From an uncultured Collinsella sp. (GTDB lineage Bacteria > Actinomycetota > Coriobacteriia > Coriobacteriales > Coriobacteriaceae), in assembly GCA_900540845.1 (NCBI GenBank), contig UQHS01000023.1, positions 1 to 20,112 on the forward strand: a DNA stretch of 20,112 nucleotides, given 5' to 3'. Shown piece after piece: positions 1 to 8,157 of this stretch (positions are counted from its first letter, which is position 1; each line of letters begins with the position of its first letter). A program made the translations under genes and the position numbers. The notes beneath the pieces were generated by a model. It was not told the DNA's origin, did not search any database, and worked only from the letters and a program-made list of their open reading frames with translations.

Positions 1-160
1 CGGGCCACGGCGGCGCCGGGCGAGAGCGGCACGGCGCGAATGGCAGGGCGGATGCGGCCGCCCACCGGGAAGGCGCCGTTTTGTCCTTGTGCGCGTGTAT
101 ACTGAATCTGTTCAACACGCGAGCCCGCCGCAGTGGGCCATCATCAAGGATTTGATTTCT
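1..160 (+). other. non-coding region upstream of recJ, weak promoter
   Basis: I see no convincing gene here. A small hairpin (GGGCGG at 46-51 pairing with CCGCCC at 58-63) could belong to the end of a gene outside the window. TATACT at 98-103 resembles a -10 box (5 of 6), but no good -35 lies 16-18 bases upstream. It is at most a weak promoter candidate for the recJ-rel transcript. Confidence 0.3.
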
Positions 161-262
161 ATGTCGAGCGTATCCCGCATCGGCCGCGTTCTTTGGTACG
201 CCGGCCGCGCCATGTCCATCCCATATGCGTTCGAGGGGGTGGAGTGCCATGTCGTCGCTTAA
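161..262 (+). CDS. possible 33-residue upstream ORF overlapping recJ start
   Basis: A short ORF starts at ATG 161, ten bases after AAGGA (146-150), and ends at TAA 260-262. It overlaps the chosen recJ start (249) by 14 bases, so its translation could be coupled to that of recJ. The peptide begins MSSVSRIGRVLWYAGRAM and resembles no family I recognise. The support is only the ribosome binding site and the overlap. It may be a chance ORF in GC-rich DNA. Confidence 0.3.
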   Translation: MSSVSRIGRVLWYAGRAMSIPYAFEGVECHVVA

Positions 263-3200
263 GACCACGCATCGCTGGTGCCTTGCCAAAGAAGACGCCA
301 CGCTCGCCGACGAGCTGTCCGCCGGCCTGCAGGTCGCCCCGCTCGTGGCGCGCATCATGGTCGCCCACGGCATCGAGAGCGTGGAGGAGGGCCGCCTGTT
401 CCTCAGACCGTCGCTCGATCGAGATTGGCACGACCCTCTGGAGATTCCGGGCATGGGCGCGGTTGTAGACAGGATCGAGCGCGCCGTGCAGACGGGCGAG
501 CCCATCGCGGTGTTCGGCGATTTCGATGTCGACGGCATCACCTCGACCTGCCTGCTCACCGAGGCCCTGCGCGAGCTCGGTGCCCGCGTCCACCCCTTCA
601 TCCCCCATCGCTTCGAGGAGGGCTACGGGCTCACCTGTCAGGCGCTCGACCGCGTGCTCGAGGCTTGGTCACCCTCGCTTGTCATCACCGTCGACAACGG
701 CATCGCCGCCCGTGATGAGGTGGGTTATCTCACCGAGCGCGGCATCGACATCGTCGTGACCGATCACCACGAGCCCGCCGATCTGGTCCCGCGCGGTATC
801 CCCGTCACCGACCCCAAGCTCGCCGACGACGGCCCGAGCCGCGAGCTCGCCGGCGCCGGTGTGGCGCTCAAGGTGGTCCAAGAGCTCGGTCGTCGCCTGG
901 GGGCGCCCGAGCTGTGGCGTGCCTATACCGAGGTCGCCGCGCTGGGCACGGTGAGCGACATGATGACCCTCACGCCGGAGAACCGCGCGTTGGTGGCCGA
1001 CGGCATCGCCCACATGCGCTGCACGCGCCGTCCGGGATATGTGGCCCTGGCCGCCATGACGCGGACCGACCTCTCCACCATCACCGCCGACGCGCTGTCG
1101 TTCTCCCTCATTCCTCGGCTCAACGCCGCCGGGCGCATGGCCGACCCGACGCTCGCCCTCAACCTGCTCATGGCAGAAAGCCCCGAGGAGGCCACCGAGC
1201 TGGCATCGCAGCTCGAGCAGATCAACCAGGACCGTCGCGCCATCGAGGCCGAGCTCACCGTGCAGGCGGAGGAGCTGGTGGAGCACACCTACGATGGGGG
1301 CCGCGCCATCGTCGTGGGTGGCGAGGGCTGGCACGAGGGCGTGAAGGGCATTGTGGCGAGCCGGCTCGTCAACCGCTATCACGTTCCGGCGCTGCTGTTT
1401 TCCATCGAAGACGGCATTGCCCGCGGTTCGGGGCGCTCGGTTGGCCAGGTCAACCTGTTCGAGGCGGTCGAGAAATGCTCCGATCTGCTCATCCGCTTCG
1501 GCGGGCACGCCGGCGCCGTCGGCGTCACGTGCGAGGCATCCAAGCTCGACGCCCTGCGCGAGCGCCTGGGCGCCGCGCTCTCCGAACTTCCCGCCCAGGA
1601 CTTCGAGGATCGCGGCGAGATTGCCGCGACGGTCAGCCTCTCCGAGCTCGACATCGACACCATCCAGCAGATCAGCCTGCTCGAGCCGTTCGGCCAGGGC
1701 AACAAGGTGCCCCGCCTCGCCGCGTGCGGCGTCACCATGTGCGACCGCGCGGTCGTGGGCAAGACGGGCGACCACATGCGCTTCATCGCCACGGACGGCT
1801 CCTCGAGCATCCCGGCCATCATGTTCCGCGTCCCCGAGGTCGAGTCGCTGGTCAATTGCGACACCGTCGTCGACCTCGTCTTCGAGGCCGTGGCCGAGTG
1901 CTGGCAGGGGCGCGTGAAGCCCAAGTTGATGGTCAAGGACATCCTGTGCCGCACGTGCGACGACATCGCCGGCGGCGTGAGCCCGGCGATGCCGGACGAG
2001 CCGCGCGCCGAGGAGCCGACCTGCGGGGCGCGTGGAATGACCGCCGCTGCGTCCGTCCTCGCCGTGCCGGTCGATGCGAACCGGCGCGCCGCCCTCGCGA
2101 ACCTGCCGTACGACCAGCTCACACGCTCGCTCATCCATGCGCTCATCGGGTCGTCGGCCCCTCATCGCGCCCAGCTCGACGCTCTCGAGGCGCTGCGATG
2201 CGGGCGCAACGCGCTCGTCGTGATGGGGACGGGGCGGGGCAAGTCGCTGATTTTCCATGTGCATGCCGCGCGGGAGGCCATCGCCCATGGGCGGGCGAGC
2301 GTCTTCGTGTTCCCGCTGCGCGCCCTCGTGTCCGATCAGGCATATCACCTAAGCCAAACGCTCGCCGCCCTGGGCATCAGGGTGGGTGTCCTCACCGGCG
2401 AGACGCCTGCTCTCGTGCGCGACCGCGTGTTTTCCCAGCTCGCGTCCGGCAGGGTCGACGTCGTTCTCACCACGCCGGAATTCCTGTGCATCCATTCCGA
2501 CCGCTTCGCTTCCGCGCGCCGCATCGGGTTCATGGTGCTCGACGAGGCGCACCACATGGCCGAGGCCAAGGGCGGCAACCGCAGCGCCTATCTCGAGATC
2601 CCCGCCATCGTTCGTGCCCTGGGCAATCCGTGCGTCCTCGCCGCCACGGCCACCGCTTCCGCGGCCGTGAGCGAGGAGATCCGCCGCCTGGCGGGCATCG
2701 ATGAGGTGATCGTCGACGCCTCCGTCAGGGAAAACCTCGCGCTCGACGACGAACGCGACCTCGCGAGCCGCGAGAACCGCCTCGTCTCCATCGTGGCGGC
2801 AGGCGAGCAAAGCGTCGTGTACGTCAACTCGCGTGACCAGGCCGTGACGCTTTGCCGCTCGCTGCGTCGCCGCATTCCCGAACTGGGCCCGCGCGTGGCC
2901 TTCTACCACGCCGGCCTATCCCGCGCCGACCGCGCGGCGGTCGAGGACGCGTTTCGCGCCGGCGACCTGACCTGCATCGTCTCGACCTCCGCCTTTGGCG
3001 AGGGCGTCAACATCGCCGACATCCGCCATGTCGTGCTCTACCACATGCCCTTCGGGTCGATTGAGTTCAACCAGATGAGCGGCCGCGCGGGCCGAGACGG
3101 GCAAGCCGCCAGCATCCACCTGCTGTACTCGCATCGCGACGCGCGCATCAACGAGAGGCTGCTCGACGCCGCCGCGCCCGAGCGAGATGCGCTGGTGACG

Positions 3201-3599
3201 CTGTATCGCGCCCTTCAGACCATGTGGCGGCGCCATCGCGGCGAGACGGGCGATGTCGCCTTCTCCGCAACCGATGGCGATATCGCCCAGATGTGCCTGG
3301 CGGTCGACGCCCGCACGCCGGTGGAGGAGCGCGCGGTTCCCAGCGGCCTGGCCATCTTCGAGGAGCTCGGGTTCGCGCACGTCGAGGGCGACGAGCGCAC
3401 CCGCCGCATCGAGATGGTCGAGCATCCCGGTCACGTGGACCTCGACCGCTCCATTCGCTATCTCGAGGGGCTCCATGCCCGCATGGAGTTCTCCGCATTC
3501 AAGGACTGGGCGCTCACGGCTCCTGCACGTGATATGCTTGCCCGCATAAACCGTCCCATAACTCCGCAGGTACCTGAGGGAGGCGTTATCGATGGATAA
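249..3599 (+). CDS. recJ: RecJ single-strand exonuclease fused to RecQ-like helicase
   Basis: This 1116-residue protein is about 300-500 residues longer than an ordinary RecJ. The N-terminal half is RecJ, a 5'-3' single-strand DNA exonuclease of recombination and mismatch repair. It has the DHH-family motif GDFDVDG near residue 90, the DHH triad at 172-174, and the DHHA1 signature GGHAGA from 418. The C-terminal half is a superfamily 2 helicase: Walker A GTGRGKS at 660-666, DEAH at 765-768, ATATAS (motif III) and GRAGRDG (motif VI) at 945-951. The zinc-binding Cys cluster and HRDC domain typical of RecQ are not visible. I chose ATG 249 because GAGGGGG and GGAG lie just upstream; the in-frame ATG at 225 has no ribosome binding site. 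The inferred role is unwinding and resection by one polypeptide. Its end overlaps rel by 8 bases. Confidence 0.92.
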   Translation: MSSLKTTHRWCLAKEDATLADELSAGLQVAPLVARIMVAHGIESVEEGRLFLRPSLDRDWHDPLEIPGMGAVVDRIERAVQTGEPIAVFGDFDVDGITSTCLLTEALRELGARVHPFIPHRFEEGYGLTCQALDRVLEAWSPSLVITVDNGIAARDEVGYLTERGIDIVVTDHHEPADLVPRGIPVTDPKLADDGPSRELAGAGVALKVVQELGRRLGAPELWRAYTEVAALGTVSDMMTLTPENRALVADGIAHMRCTRRPGYVALAAMTRTDLSTITADALSFSLIPRLNAAGRMADPTLALNLLMAESPEEATELASQLEQINQDRRAIEAELTVQAEELVEHTYDGGRAIVVGGEGWHEGVKGIVASRLVNRYHVPALLFSIEDGIARGSGRSVGQVNLFEAVEKCSDLLIRFGGHAGAVGVTCEASKLDALRERLGAALSELPAQDFEDRGEIAATVSLSELDIDTIQQISLLEPFGQGNKVPRLAACGVTMCDRAVVGKTGDHMRFIATDGSSSIPAIMFRVPEVESLVNCDTVVDLVFEAVAECWQGRVKPKLMVKDILCRTCDDIAGGVSPAMPDEPRAEEPTCGARGMTAAASVLAVPVDANRRAALANLPYDQLTRSLIHALIGSSAPHRAQLDALEALRCGRNALVVMGTGRGKSLIFHVHAAREAIAHGRASVFVFPLRALVSDQAYHLSQTLAALGIRVGVLTGETPALVRDRVFSQLASGRVDVVLTTPEFLCIHSDRFASARRIGFMVLDEAHHMAEAKGGNRSAYLEIPAIVRALGNPCVLAATATASAAVSEEIRRLAGIDEVIVDASVRENLALDDERDLASRENRLVSIVAAGEQSVVYVNSRDQAVTLCRSLRRRIPELGPRVAFYHAGLSRADRAAVEDAFRAGDLTCIVSTSAFGEGVNIADIRHVVLYHMPFGSIEFNQMSGRAGRDGQAASIHLLYSHRDARINERLLDAAAPERDALVTLYRALQTMWRRHRGETGDVAFSATDGDIAQMCLAVDARTPVEERAVPSGLAIFEELGFAHVEGDERTRRIEMVEHPGHVDLDRSIRYLEGLHARMEFSAFKDWALTAPARDMLARINRPITPQVPEGGVIDG

Positions 3600-5979
3600 G
3601 CAGGTTGGTGCCAGACAGTCCAAGGCCGCCGAGTGGAAGCAGGGGTCGGAGCCCTTGCGCCCGAGTGCCGAGATGGTGCACTACGCGCACGCCGACGACC
3701 TGCCGGCCGAGTTCATGGCAGACAACTTCGATAAGCTGGCGGGCCTCGTCAAGCGATATATGGGCGAGGACGATTGCGAGCTCGTGGAGCTCGCCTACTG
3801 CTTCGCGGCCGAGAAACACTGCGCCCAAAAGCGTCGAAGCGGTGAGGCCTACATCAACCATCCCGTCGAGGTCGCCATCATCCTGGCTGAGCTCAAGATG
3901 GACTGCGACGTGGTGTGCGCGGCCCTGCTGCACGACACGGTGGAGGACACCACCACGTCACTCGCCGACGTGACGCAGTATTTCGGCAGCACGGTCGCTG
4001 AGCTCGTCGATGGCGTGACCAAGCTCACCAACATCGACGTCGACACCATGGACGAGAAGCAGGCGCTCAACCTGCGCAAGATGTTCCTCGCTATGAGTCG
4101 CGACATCCGCGTGGTGATCGTCAAGCTTGCCGACCGCCTGCACAACATGCGCACCCTCGCCGCCCTGCGCGAAGACCGCCGGCTGTTCAAGGCTCGCGAG
4201 ACCATGGACGTCTACGCGCCGCTCGCCGACCGCCTGGGCATGAGCTCCATCAAGTGGGAGCTCGAGGACCTCTCGTTTTTCTATCTCGAGCCCGAGGCGT
4301 ACCAGCGCATCGCCCGCATGGTGAGCGAGAGCCGCGAGGTGCGCGAGCGCTTCTTGGCGGAGACCATTAAGGCCCTCGACGACGAGCTGTCGGGCGCCGG
4401 CCTCACCGGATACCAGATCACCGGGCGCTCCAAGCACTACTGGTCCATCTATCAGAAGATGAAGCGCAAGGGCAAGGAGTTCTCCGAGATCTACGACCTG
4501 GTGGCGCTGCGCGTCATCACGAACACGGTGGGCGATTGCTACTCCGCCCTCGGCGCGGTCCACTCGCTGTGGCATCCGATGCCCGGTCGCTTCAAAGACT
4601 ACGTGAACATGCCCAAGTTCAACAACTACCAGAGCCTGCACACGACCGTCATCGGCCCCACCGCCCGCCCGCTCGAGATCCAGATCCGCACGTACGAGAT
4701 GCACGAGCAGGCCGAATACGGCATCGCCGCGCACTGGCTCTACAAGCGCTCCGGCGGGTCCAACGCCACGAAAGACACGAGCGCCCAGCGTCTCGATGAC
4801 CAGATCAACTCCCTCAAGCGCAGCCTCGACTGGGTGGCGAGCGACGAGATCGACGACCCGAAGGAGTTCCTGCACACCCTGAAGGTCGACCTCTACGATC
4901 AGGAGATCTTCGTCTTCACGCCCAAGGGCGAGGTCATGAACTTGCGCGCCGGCTCGACGCCGCTGGATTTCGCCTATGCGGTTCACACCGAGGTGGGCAA
5001 CCACTGCGTGGGCGCAAAGGTCAACGGCGCGGTGGCGCCCCTCACGCATGAGCTCGCCATGGGCGATCGCGTGGAGATCCTTACCAACAAGCACGCCAAG
5101 CCCTCGCGCGACTGGCTGAACATCGTCAAGACGCCGAGCGCCAAGTCCAAGATCCGCCGCTATTTTGCCGCGGCGACAAAGGACGAGGACGCTACGGCCG
5201 GCCGCGAGATGCTCTCCCGGGATCTGCGCAAACGCGGTTATGGCATCTCGACGCCCCGCTCCACCCGCGCGCTCAACGCCGTGGCGAGCGACATGAACTA
5301 CAAGACGCTCGAGGACCTGTTCGCCGCGGTCGGCGCGGGGAAGGTCCAGCCGCGCGCCGTGGGCAACAAGGTCCAGGCGATTCTCGATCCGCGTCCGCAA
5401 AACCCGTCCGAGGCGAAGGCGGAGGCCATTGCCAACGTGGTGCACCAGCCCCCGCGCACCGGTGGCAACCAAACCAGGCGCTCCAAGGGCAGCAACGGCG
5501 TGCTCGTCGAGGGTGCCGACGGCGACAGCATGCTGGTGCGCCTGGCGCATTGCTGCAACCCCGTCACGGGCGACGACATTGTGGGCTTCATCACGCGTGG
5601 CCGCGGCGTGTCGGTGCATCGCGCGACCTGCCCCAACGTCAAGGGCCTCATGGAGCATCCCGAGCGCATGATCGGCGTGAGCTGGGACACCGCCGCCGAC
5701 GCCCTGTTCCAGGTCGAGGTCGTGGTGGAGTGCATCGACCGTATGGGGCTGCTCAAGGACGTAACCATCGCCATCGGCGACGCGGGCGGCAACATTCTTT
5801 CTGCTGCCACCTCCACGAGCCGTGAGGGCATCGCGACTTTGCGTTTCCTGATCGAGATTTCCGATGCGAGCCGTCTTGACCCGCTGCTCGGCGCCATCGG
5901 CGCGGTCGAGAGCGTGTACGACGCCCGTCGTCTCATGCCCGGCGAGGGCAGCAAGACCATGAAGCGGAGAGCTCGCTAG
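3592..5979 (+). CDS. rel: bifunctional (p)ppGpp synthetase/hydrolase Rel
   Basis: This 795-residue protein is a full-length Rel, which makes and degrades the stringent-response alarmone (p)ppGpp. Domains in order are: HD hydrolase (YINHPVE and HDTVEDT with H114-D115), synthetase (YDLVALR, then YQSLH at 346-350), TGS from about 436, a Cys-rich element (HCCNPVTG from H653) and a C-terminal ACT domain (about 704-785). The RFKD sequence at 333-336 matches the RxKD motif of bifunctional Rel enzymes; E. coli RelA has ExDD there. With an intact HD site, both activities are expected. The start ATG lies inside the recJ stop region (ATGGATAA) and follows GGGAGG by 8 bases, so translation is probably coupled to recJ. 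There is an N-terminal extension of about 38 residues compared with streptococcal Rel. Confidence 0.95.
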   Translation: MDKQVGARQSKAAEWKQGSEPLRPSAEMVHYAHADDLPAEFMADNFDKLAGLVKRYMGEDDCELVELAYCFAAEKHCAQKRRSGEAYINHPVEVAIILAELKMDCDVVCAALLHDTVEDTTTSLADVTQYFGSTVAELVDGVTKLTNIDVDTMDEKQALNLRKMFLAMSRDIRVVIVKLADRLHNMRTLAALREDRRLFKARETMDVYAPLADRLGMSSIKWELEDLSFFYLEPEAYQRIARMVSESREVRERFLAETIKALDDELSGAGLTGYQITGRSKHYWSIYQKMKRKGKEFSEIYDLVALRVITNTVGDCYSALGAVHSLWHPMPGRFKDYVNMPKFNNYQSLHTTVIGPTARPLEIQIRTYEMHEQAEYGIAAHWLYKRSGGSNATKDTSAQRLDDQINSLKRSLDWVASDEIDDPKEFLHTLKVDLYDQEIFVFTPKGEVMNLRAGSTPLDFAYAVHTEVGNHCVGAKVNGAVAPLTHELAMGDRVEILTNKHAKPSRDWLNIVKTPSAKSKIRRYFAAATKDEDATAGREMLSRDLRKRGYGISTPRSTRALNAVASDMNYKTLEDLFAAVGAGKVQPRAVGNKVQAILDPRPQNPSEAKAEAIANVVHQPPRTGGNQTRRSKGSNGVLVEGADGDSMLVRLAHCCNPVTGDDIVGFITRGRGVSVHRATCPNVKGLMEHPERMIGVSWDTAADALFQVEVVVECIDRMGLLKDVTIAIGDAGGNILSAATSTSREGIATLRFLIEISDASRLDPLLGAIGAVESVYDARRLMPGEGSKTMKRRAR

Positions 5980-6032
5980 GCCCCGCCTGTCCCGGACTCC
6001 AGCTGACCGCCCTGTCTTGGGGCCCGCGCTAA

Positions 6033-6067
6033 CCCGCCCCCGGCGCCAGTGACGCGCCGGGGGCGGG
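6033..6067 (+). terminator. perfect 14-bp GC hairpin after rel
   Basis: The arms 6033-6046 and 6054-6067 are perfectly complementary over 14 bp, all G or C, with a 7-base loop (CAGTGAC). No T tract follows, so this is not a classical intrinsic terminator. It could pause or end transcription with help, or protect the 3' end of the recJ-rel mRNA. It lies 53 bases after the rel stop and 40 bases before the next start. Confidence 0.6.
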
Positions 6068-6107
6068 CCGCTGGAACTGGGGAGATGACGTCGAATGAGG
6101 ATATGAC

Positions 6108-6806
6108 ATGGATATACTGCTGGACACCACCAAGAGCGGCTCGCTCGCCATCCATTGCGTGACGAACGGCCCCATCCAGACGAATACCTACTTTGCCGTG
6201 AGCGGCGACGAGGCCGTGATCATCGACCCCGCATGGGAGGGGGAGAAGCTGGCCGAGGTGTTCGCCGAGCGCTGCCCCGGCGTTCACGCCGCCGCGATCA
6301 TCTGCACGCACGGCCATGCCGATCATATCGGCGGCGTGGCGGGGCTGCGTCGCGCGCTCGGGCGGGACGTGCCCTTCATGATCTCCGAGGCCGACGCGCC
6401 CGTCATGGTGCCCGCCGTCGAGGACATGCGCACGATGTGGGGATTCGACCATGAGCTGCCGCCCGCGCCCGACCGCCTGCTCAACGAGGGCGACACCGTT
6501 TCCTTTGGTGACGTCAGGCTGCAGGTCATGGCCACGCCCGGCCACACGCCCGGCGGCATCGTGTTGTTCTGTGCGGCCGTCACGGGCAACGTCGCATTTG
6601 TGGGTGACACGCTGTTTCCTGGCGCTCACGGCCGCACCGACCTTGCGGGCGGCAGCGAGCGCGAGGTCATCGATTCGCTGGGTAAGATGGGCACCTTCCT
6701 GCCCGCTGATACCCTGTGCCTCATCGGTCACAACGACACCACGACTATCGCGCGTGAGCTGGAAATCAACCTGTTCATGCGCCGCGGGCTCAGGCATTAC
6801 CGCTAG
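6108..6806 (+). CDS. metallo-beta-lactamase-fold hydrolase (glyoxalase II-like)
   Basis: This 232-residue protein is a compact metallo-beta-lactamase-fold hydrolase of the YcbL/glyoxalase II type, predicted cytosolic, with no signal peptide visible. All metal ligands of the fold are visible: HGHADH with H68, H70, D72 and H73, then H146 in GHTPGG, D167 in GDTLFPG and H208 in GHN. The family hydrolyses thioesters such as lactoylglutathione, but substrates vary, and actinobacteria often use other thiols. I therefore leave the substrate open. The length matches single-domain members that lack the glutathione-binding C-terminal domain. The ATG follows GAGG (6097-6100) by 7 bases. Confidence 0.85.
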   Translation: MDILLDTTKSGSLAIHCVTNGPIQTNTYFAVSGDEAVIIDPAWEGEKLAEVFAERCPGVHAAAIICTHGHADHIGGVAGLRRALGRDVPFMISEADAPVMVPAVEDMRTMWGFDHELPPAPDRLLNEGDTVSFGDVRLQVMATPGHTPGGIVLFCAAVTGNVAFVGDTLFPGAHGRTDLAGGSEREVIDSLGKMGTFLPADTLCLIGHNDTTTIARELEINLFMRRGLRHYR

Positions 6807-6824
6807 CCATCGCCCGCCTGAGCC

Positions 6825-6844
6825 CTTCCGGCGCCGTCCGGAAG
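6825..6844 (+). terminator. short hairpin after the MBL-fold gene
   Basis: CTTCCGG at 6825-6831 and CCGGAAG at 6838-6844 form a perfect 7-bp stem with a 6-base loop, 18 bases after the stop. There is no T tract, so termination is only likely, not shown. Confidence 0.45.
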
Positions 6845-6869
6845 CTCGCGACGTTACGTGATGGCAGTT

Positions 6870-6901
6870 CCACGCGCACCGTACCGCTCGCGTGGTAAAA
6901 T
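6870..6901 (+). promoter_or_regulatory. fba promoter with overlapping inverted repeat
   Basis: TAAAAT at 6896-6901 (5 of 6 to TATAAT) is preceded by TGG, which makes an extended -10. No good -35 is present. CCACGCG at 6870-6876 and CGCGTGG at 6889-6895 form a perfect 7-bp inverted repeat that ends directly at the -10 box. That position suits a repressor or activator operator. A leader of about 35 bases to the fba start is implied. Confidence 0.5.
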
Positions 6902-6944
6902 GCAAACGTTTACCGTTCAGAGTATGGACAATGGGAGGTCCAAT

Positions 6945-7811
6945 ATGCTCGTCAATGCAGCTCAGATGCTCAAGGATGCCGAGGCCGGTCACTACGCCCT
7001 CGGTGCGTTCAACACCAACAACCTCGAGTGGACGCTCGCCATCCTCCAGGCTGCCGAGGAGGCCAAGTCCCCGCTGATCATTCAGTGCTCCGCCGGCGCC
7101 GCCAAGTGGATGGGTGGCTTCAAGGTTTGCGCCGATATGGTCAAGGCCGCTGTCGAGGCCACCGGCGTGACCGTTCCCGTGGCTCTTCACCTCGACCACG
7201 GTACCTACGAGAACTGCCTTGAGTGCATCGAGGCCGGCTTCACCTCCGTTATGTATGACGGCTCCCACGAGGAGACCTTCCAGATCAACCTCGACCGCAC
7301 CGCCGAGATCGTGAAGATCGCCCACGAGAAGGGCATCTCCGTCGAGGCCGAGGTCGGCGGCATCGGTGGCGTCGAGGACGGCATCGTGGGCCAGGGCGAG
7401 ATCGCTGATCCCGAGGAGTGCAAGCAGATCGCCGCTCTCGGCGTCGACTTCCTCGCATGCGGCATCGGCAACATCCACGGCGTGTACCCCGAGGATTGGG
7501 CTGGCCTGTCCTTCGACGCGCTCGCTGCCATCAAGGAAGCCGTCGGCGACCTTCCGCTCGTTCTCCACGGCGGTACCGGCATCCCGGTCGACCAGATCCA
7601 GAAGGCCATCTCCCTCGGTGTTTCCAAGATCAACGTCAACACCGACCTGCAGCTCGTCTTTGCCGCTGCCACCCGCGAGTACATCGAGGCCGGCAAGGAT
7701 CTCCAGGGCAAGGGCTTCGACCCGCGCAAGGTCCTCAAGCCTGGTCGCGATGCCATCGTCGCTCGCGCCAAAGAGCTCATGGAGGAGTTCGGCTCCGTCA
7801 ACAAGGCGTAA
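6945..7811 (+). CDS. fba: class II fructose-bisphosphate aldolase
   Basis: This 288-residue zinc enzyme reversibly splits fructose 1,6-bisphosphate into dihydroxyacetone phosphate and glyceraldehyde 3-phosphate in glycolysis and gluconeogenesis. Visible class II signatures are GAFNTNN near the N-terminus, HLDHG with zinc-ligand region H82-H85, SVEAEVGGIGG, LHGGTGIP and GVSKINVNTD. The reading frame is open from 6858, but ATG 6945 is the better start. It follows GGGAGG (6933-6938) by 6 bases, and the protein then begins MLVNAAQML, as in homologues. The gene is flanked by its own promoter and a strong terminator, so it is probably transcribed alone. The ketose-bisphosphate aldolase family also includes tagatose enzymes. 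The single-copy housekeeping context favours FBP aldolase. Confidence 0.92.
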   Translation: MLVNAAQMLKDAEAGHYALGAFNTNNLEWTLAILQAAEEAKSPLIIQCSAGAAKWMGGFKVCADMVKAAVEATGVTVPVALHLDHGTYENCLECIEAGFTSVMYDGSHEETFQINLDRTAEIVKIAHEKGISVEAEVGGIGGVEDGIVGQGEIADPEECKQIAALGVDFLACGIGNIHGVYPEDWAGLSFDALAAIKEAVGDLPLVLHGGTGIPVDQIQKAISLGVSKINVNTDLQLVFAAATREYIEAGKDLQGKGFDPRKVLKPGRDAIVARAKELMEEFGSVNKA

Positions 7812-7827
7812 TGCGCGCGTTTGAGCT

Positions 7828-7856
7828 TTGATAGATGCGCTGGGCTGTGGTACTAT
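7828..7856 (+). promoter_or_regulatory. tRNA-Leu promoter inside fba terminator
   Basis: TTGATA at 7828-7833 (5 of 6 to TTGACA), a 17-base spacer and TACTAT at 7851-7856 preceded by TGG (extended -10) form a good vegetative promoter. Transcription would begin near 7863, about 14 bases before the tRNA. The -10 box lies in the loop of the fba terminator hairpin. Confidence 0.65.
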
Positions 7857-7875
7857 AGCCCAGCGCATTTATTTA
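7835..7875 (+). terminator. intrinsic terminator of fba
   Basis: The arms 7835-7846 and 7857-7868 form a perfect 12-bp stem with a 10-base loop. A T-rich tail (TTATTTA) follows. It lies 23 bases after the fba stop. Confidence 0.8.
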
Positions 7876-7876
7876 T

Positions 7877-7962
7877 GCCCGAGTGGCGGAACGGCAGACG
7901 CAGGGGACTCAAAATCCTCCGGTAGCGATACCGTGTGAGTTCGAATCTCACCTCGGGCACCA
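7877..7962 (+). tRNA. tRNA-Leu (anticodon CAA)
   Basis: This 86-base class II tRNA decodes UUG. The acceptor arm GCCCGAG (7877-7883) pairs with CTCGGGC (7952-7958), and the 3' CCA is encoded. The anticodon loop reads CTCAAAA between GGGGA and TCCTC, giving anticodon CAA. A long variable arm (CGGTAGCGATACCG) and the T arm GTGAG-TTCGAAT-CTCAC are typical of tRNA-Leu. It has its own promoter and terminator. Confidence 0.96.
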
Positions 7963-7973
7963 TACGAACGAAC

Positions 7974-7999
7974 AGGGCCCCGGCGACGGGGCCCTTTCC
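7974..7999 (+). terminator. tRNA-Leu terminator
   Basis: AGGGCCCCG (7974-7982) and CGGGGCCCT (7987-7995) form a perfect 9-bp stem closed by a GCGA tetraloop (GNRA type). A short T-rich stretch follows. It starts 12 bases after the tRNA CCA. Confidence 0.8.
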
Positions 8000-8001
8000 T
8001 T

Positions 8002-8038
8002 ACAGGCTTTAGCCTGTGCGGGGCGCGCAGCGCGCCGC
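8002..8038 (+). repeat. two hairpins at the left edge of the IS200-like element
   Basis: ACAGGCT (8002-8008) and AGCCTGT (8011-8017) form a near-continuous palindrome. GGCGCG (8022-8027) and CGCGCC (8031-8036) form a second hairpin with loop CAG. In IS200 elements, left-end hairpins act as terminators that block incoming transcription. Whether these hairpins are inside the element or just outside it cannot be decided from one copy. Confidence 0.5.
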
Positions 8039-8046
8039 ATCAGAAA

Positions 8047-8088
8047 CCACCCGCTATGCGGGTGGGGCCAAACGGCTTTACAAAGCCG
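8047..8088 (+). repeat. IS left-end hairpins
   Basis: CCACCCGC (8047-8054), loop TAT, and GCGGGTGG (8058-8065) form a perfect 8-bp hairpin, the probable TnpA recognition structure. Next, CGGCTTT (8073-8079) and AAAGCCG (8082-8088) form another palindrome in the transposase mRNA leader. Leader structures of this kind limit tnpA translation in known IS200 elements. Confidence 0.65.
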
Positions 8089-8157
8089 CGCCCCCCGCCG
8101 GACACTTGCGATTGTTCAGGCCGCAAGGAATCCGAGTCGAGAGGGCGGTGGTGGCGT

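Noticed and set aside
669..2348. Long minus-strand open frame (559 codons) opposite recJ
   Set aside because: It is the antisense shadow of a high-GC gene with clear RecJ and helicase motifs on the plus strand. Its translation is rich in low-complexity H, R, D and G and shows no family motif.
3958..5658. Minus-strand open frame of 566 codons opposite rel
   Set aside because: It is antisense to conserved Rel domains, with low-complexity translation and no supporting start site.
6858..6944. N-terminal extension of fructose-bisphosphate aldolase
   Set aside because: The extension covers the promoter and inverted repeat, and class II aldolases begin at the sequence encoded from 6945, which has its own GGGAGG.
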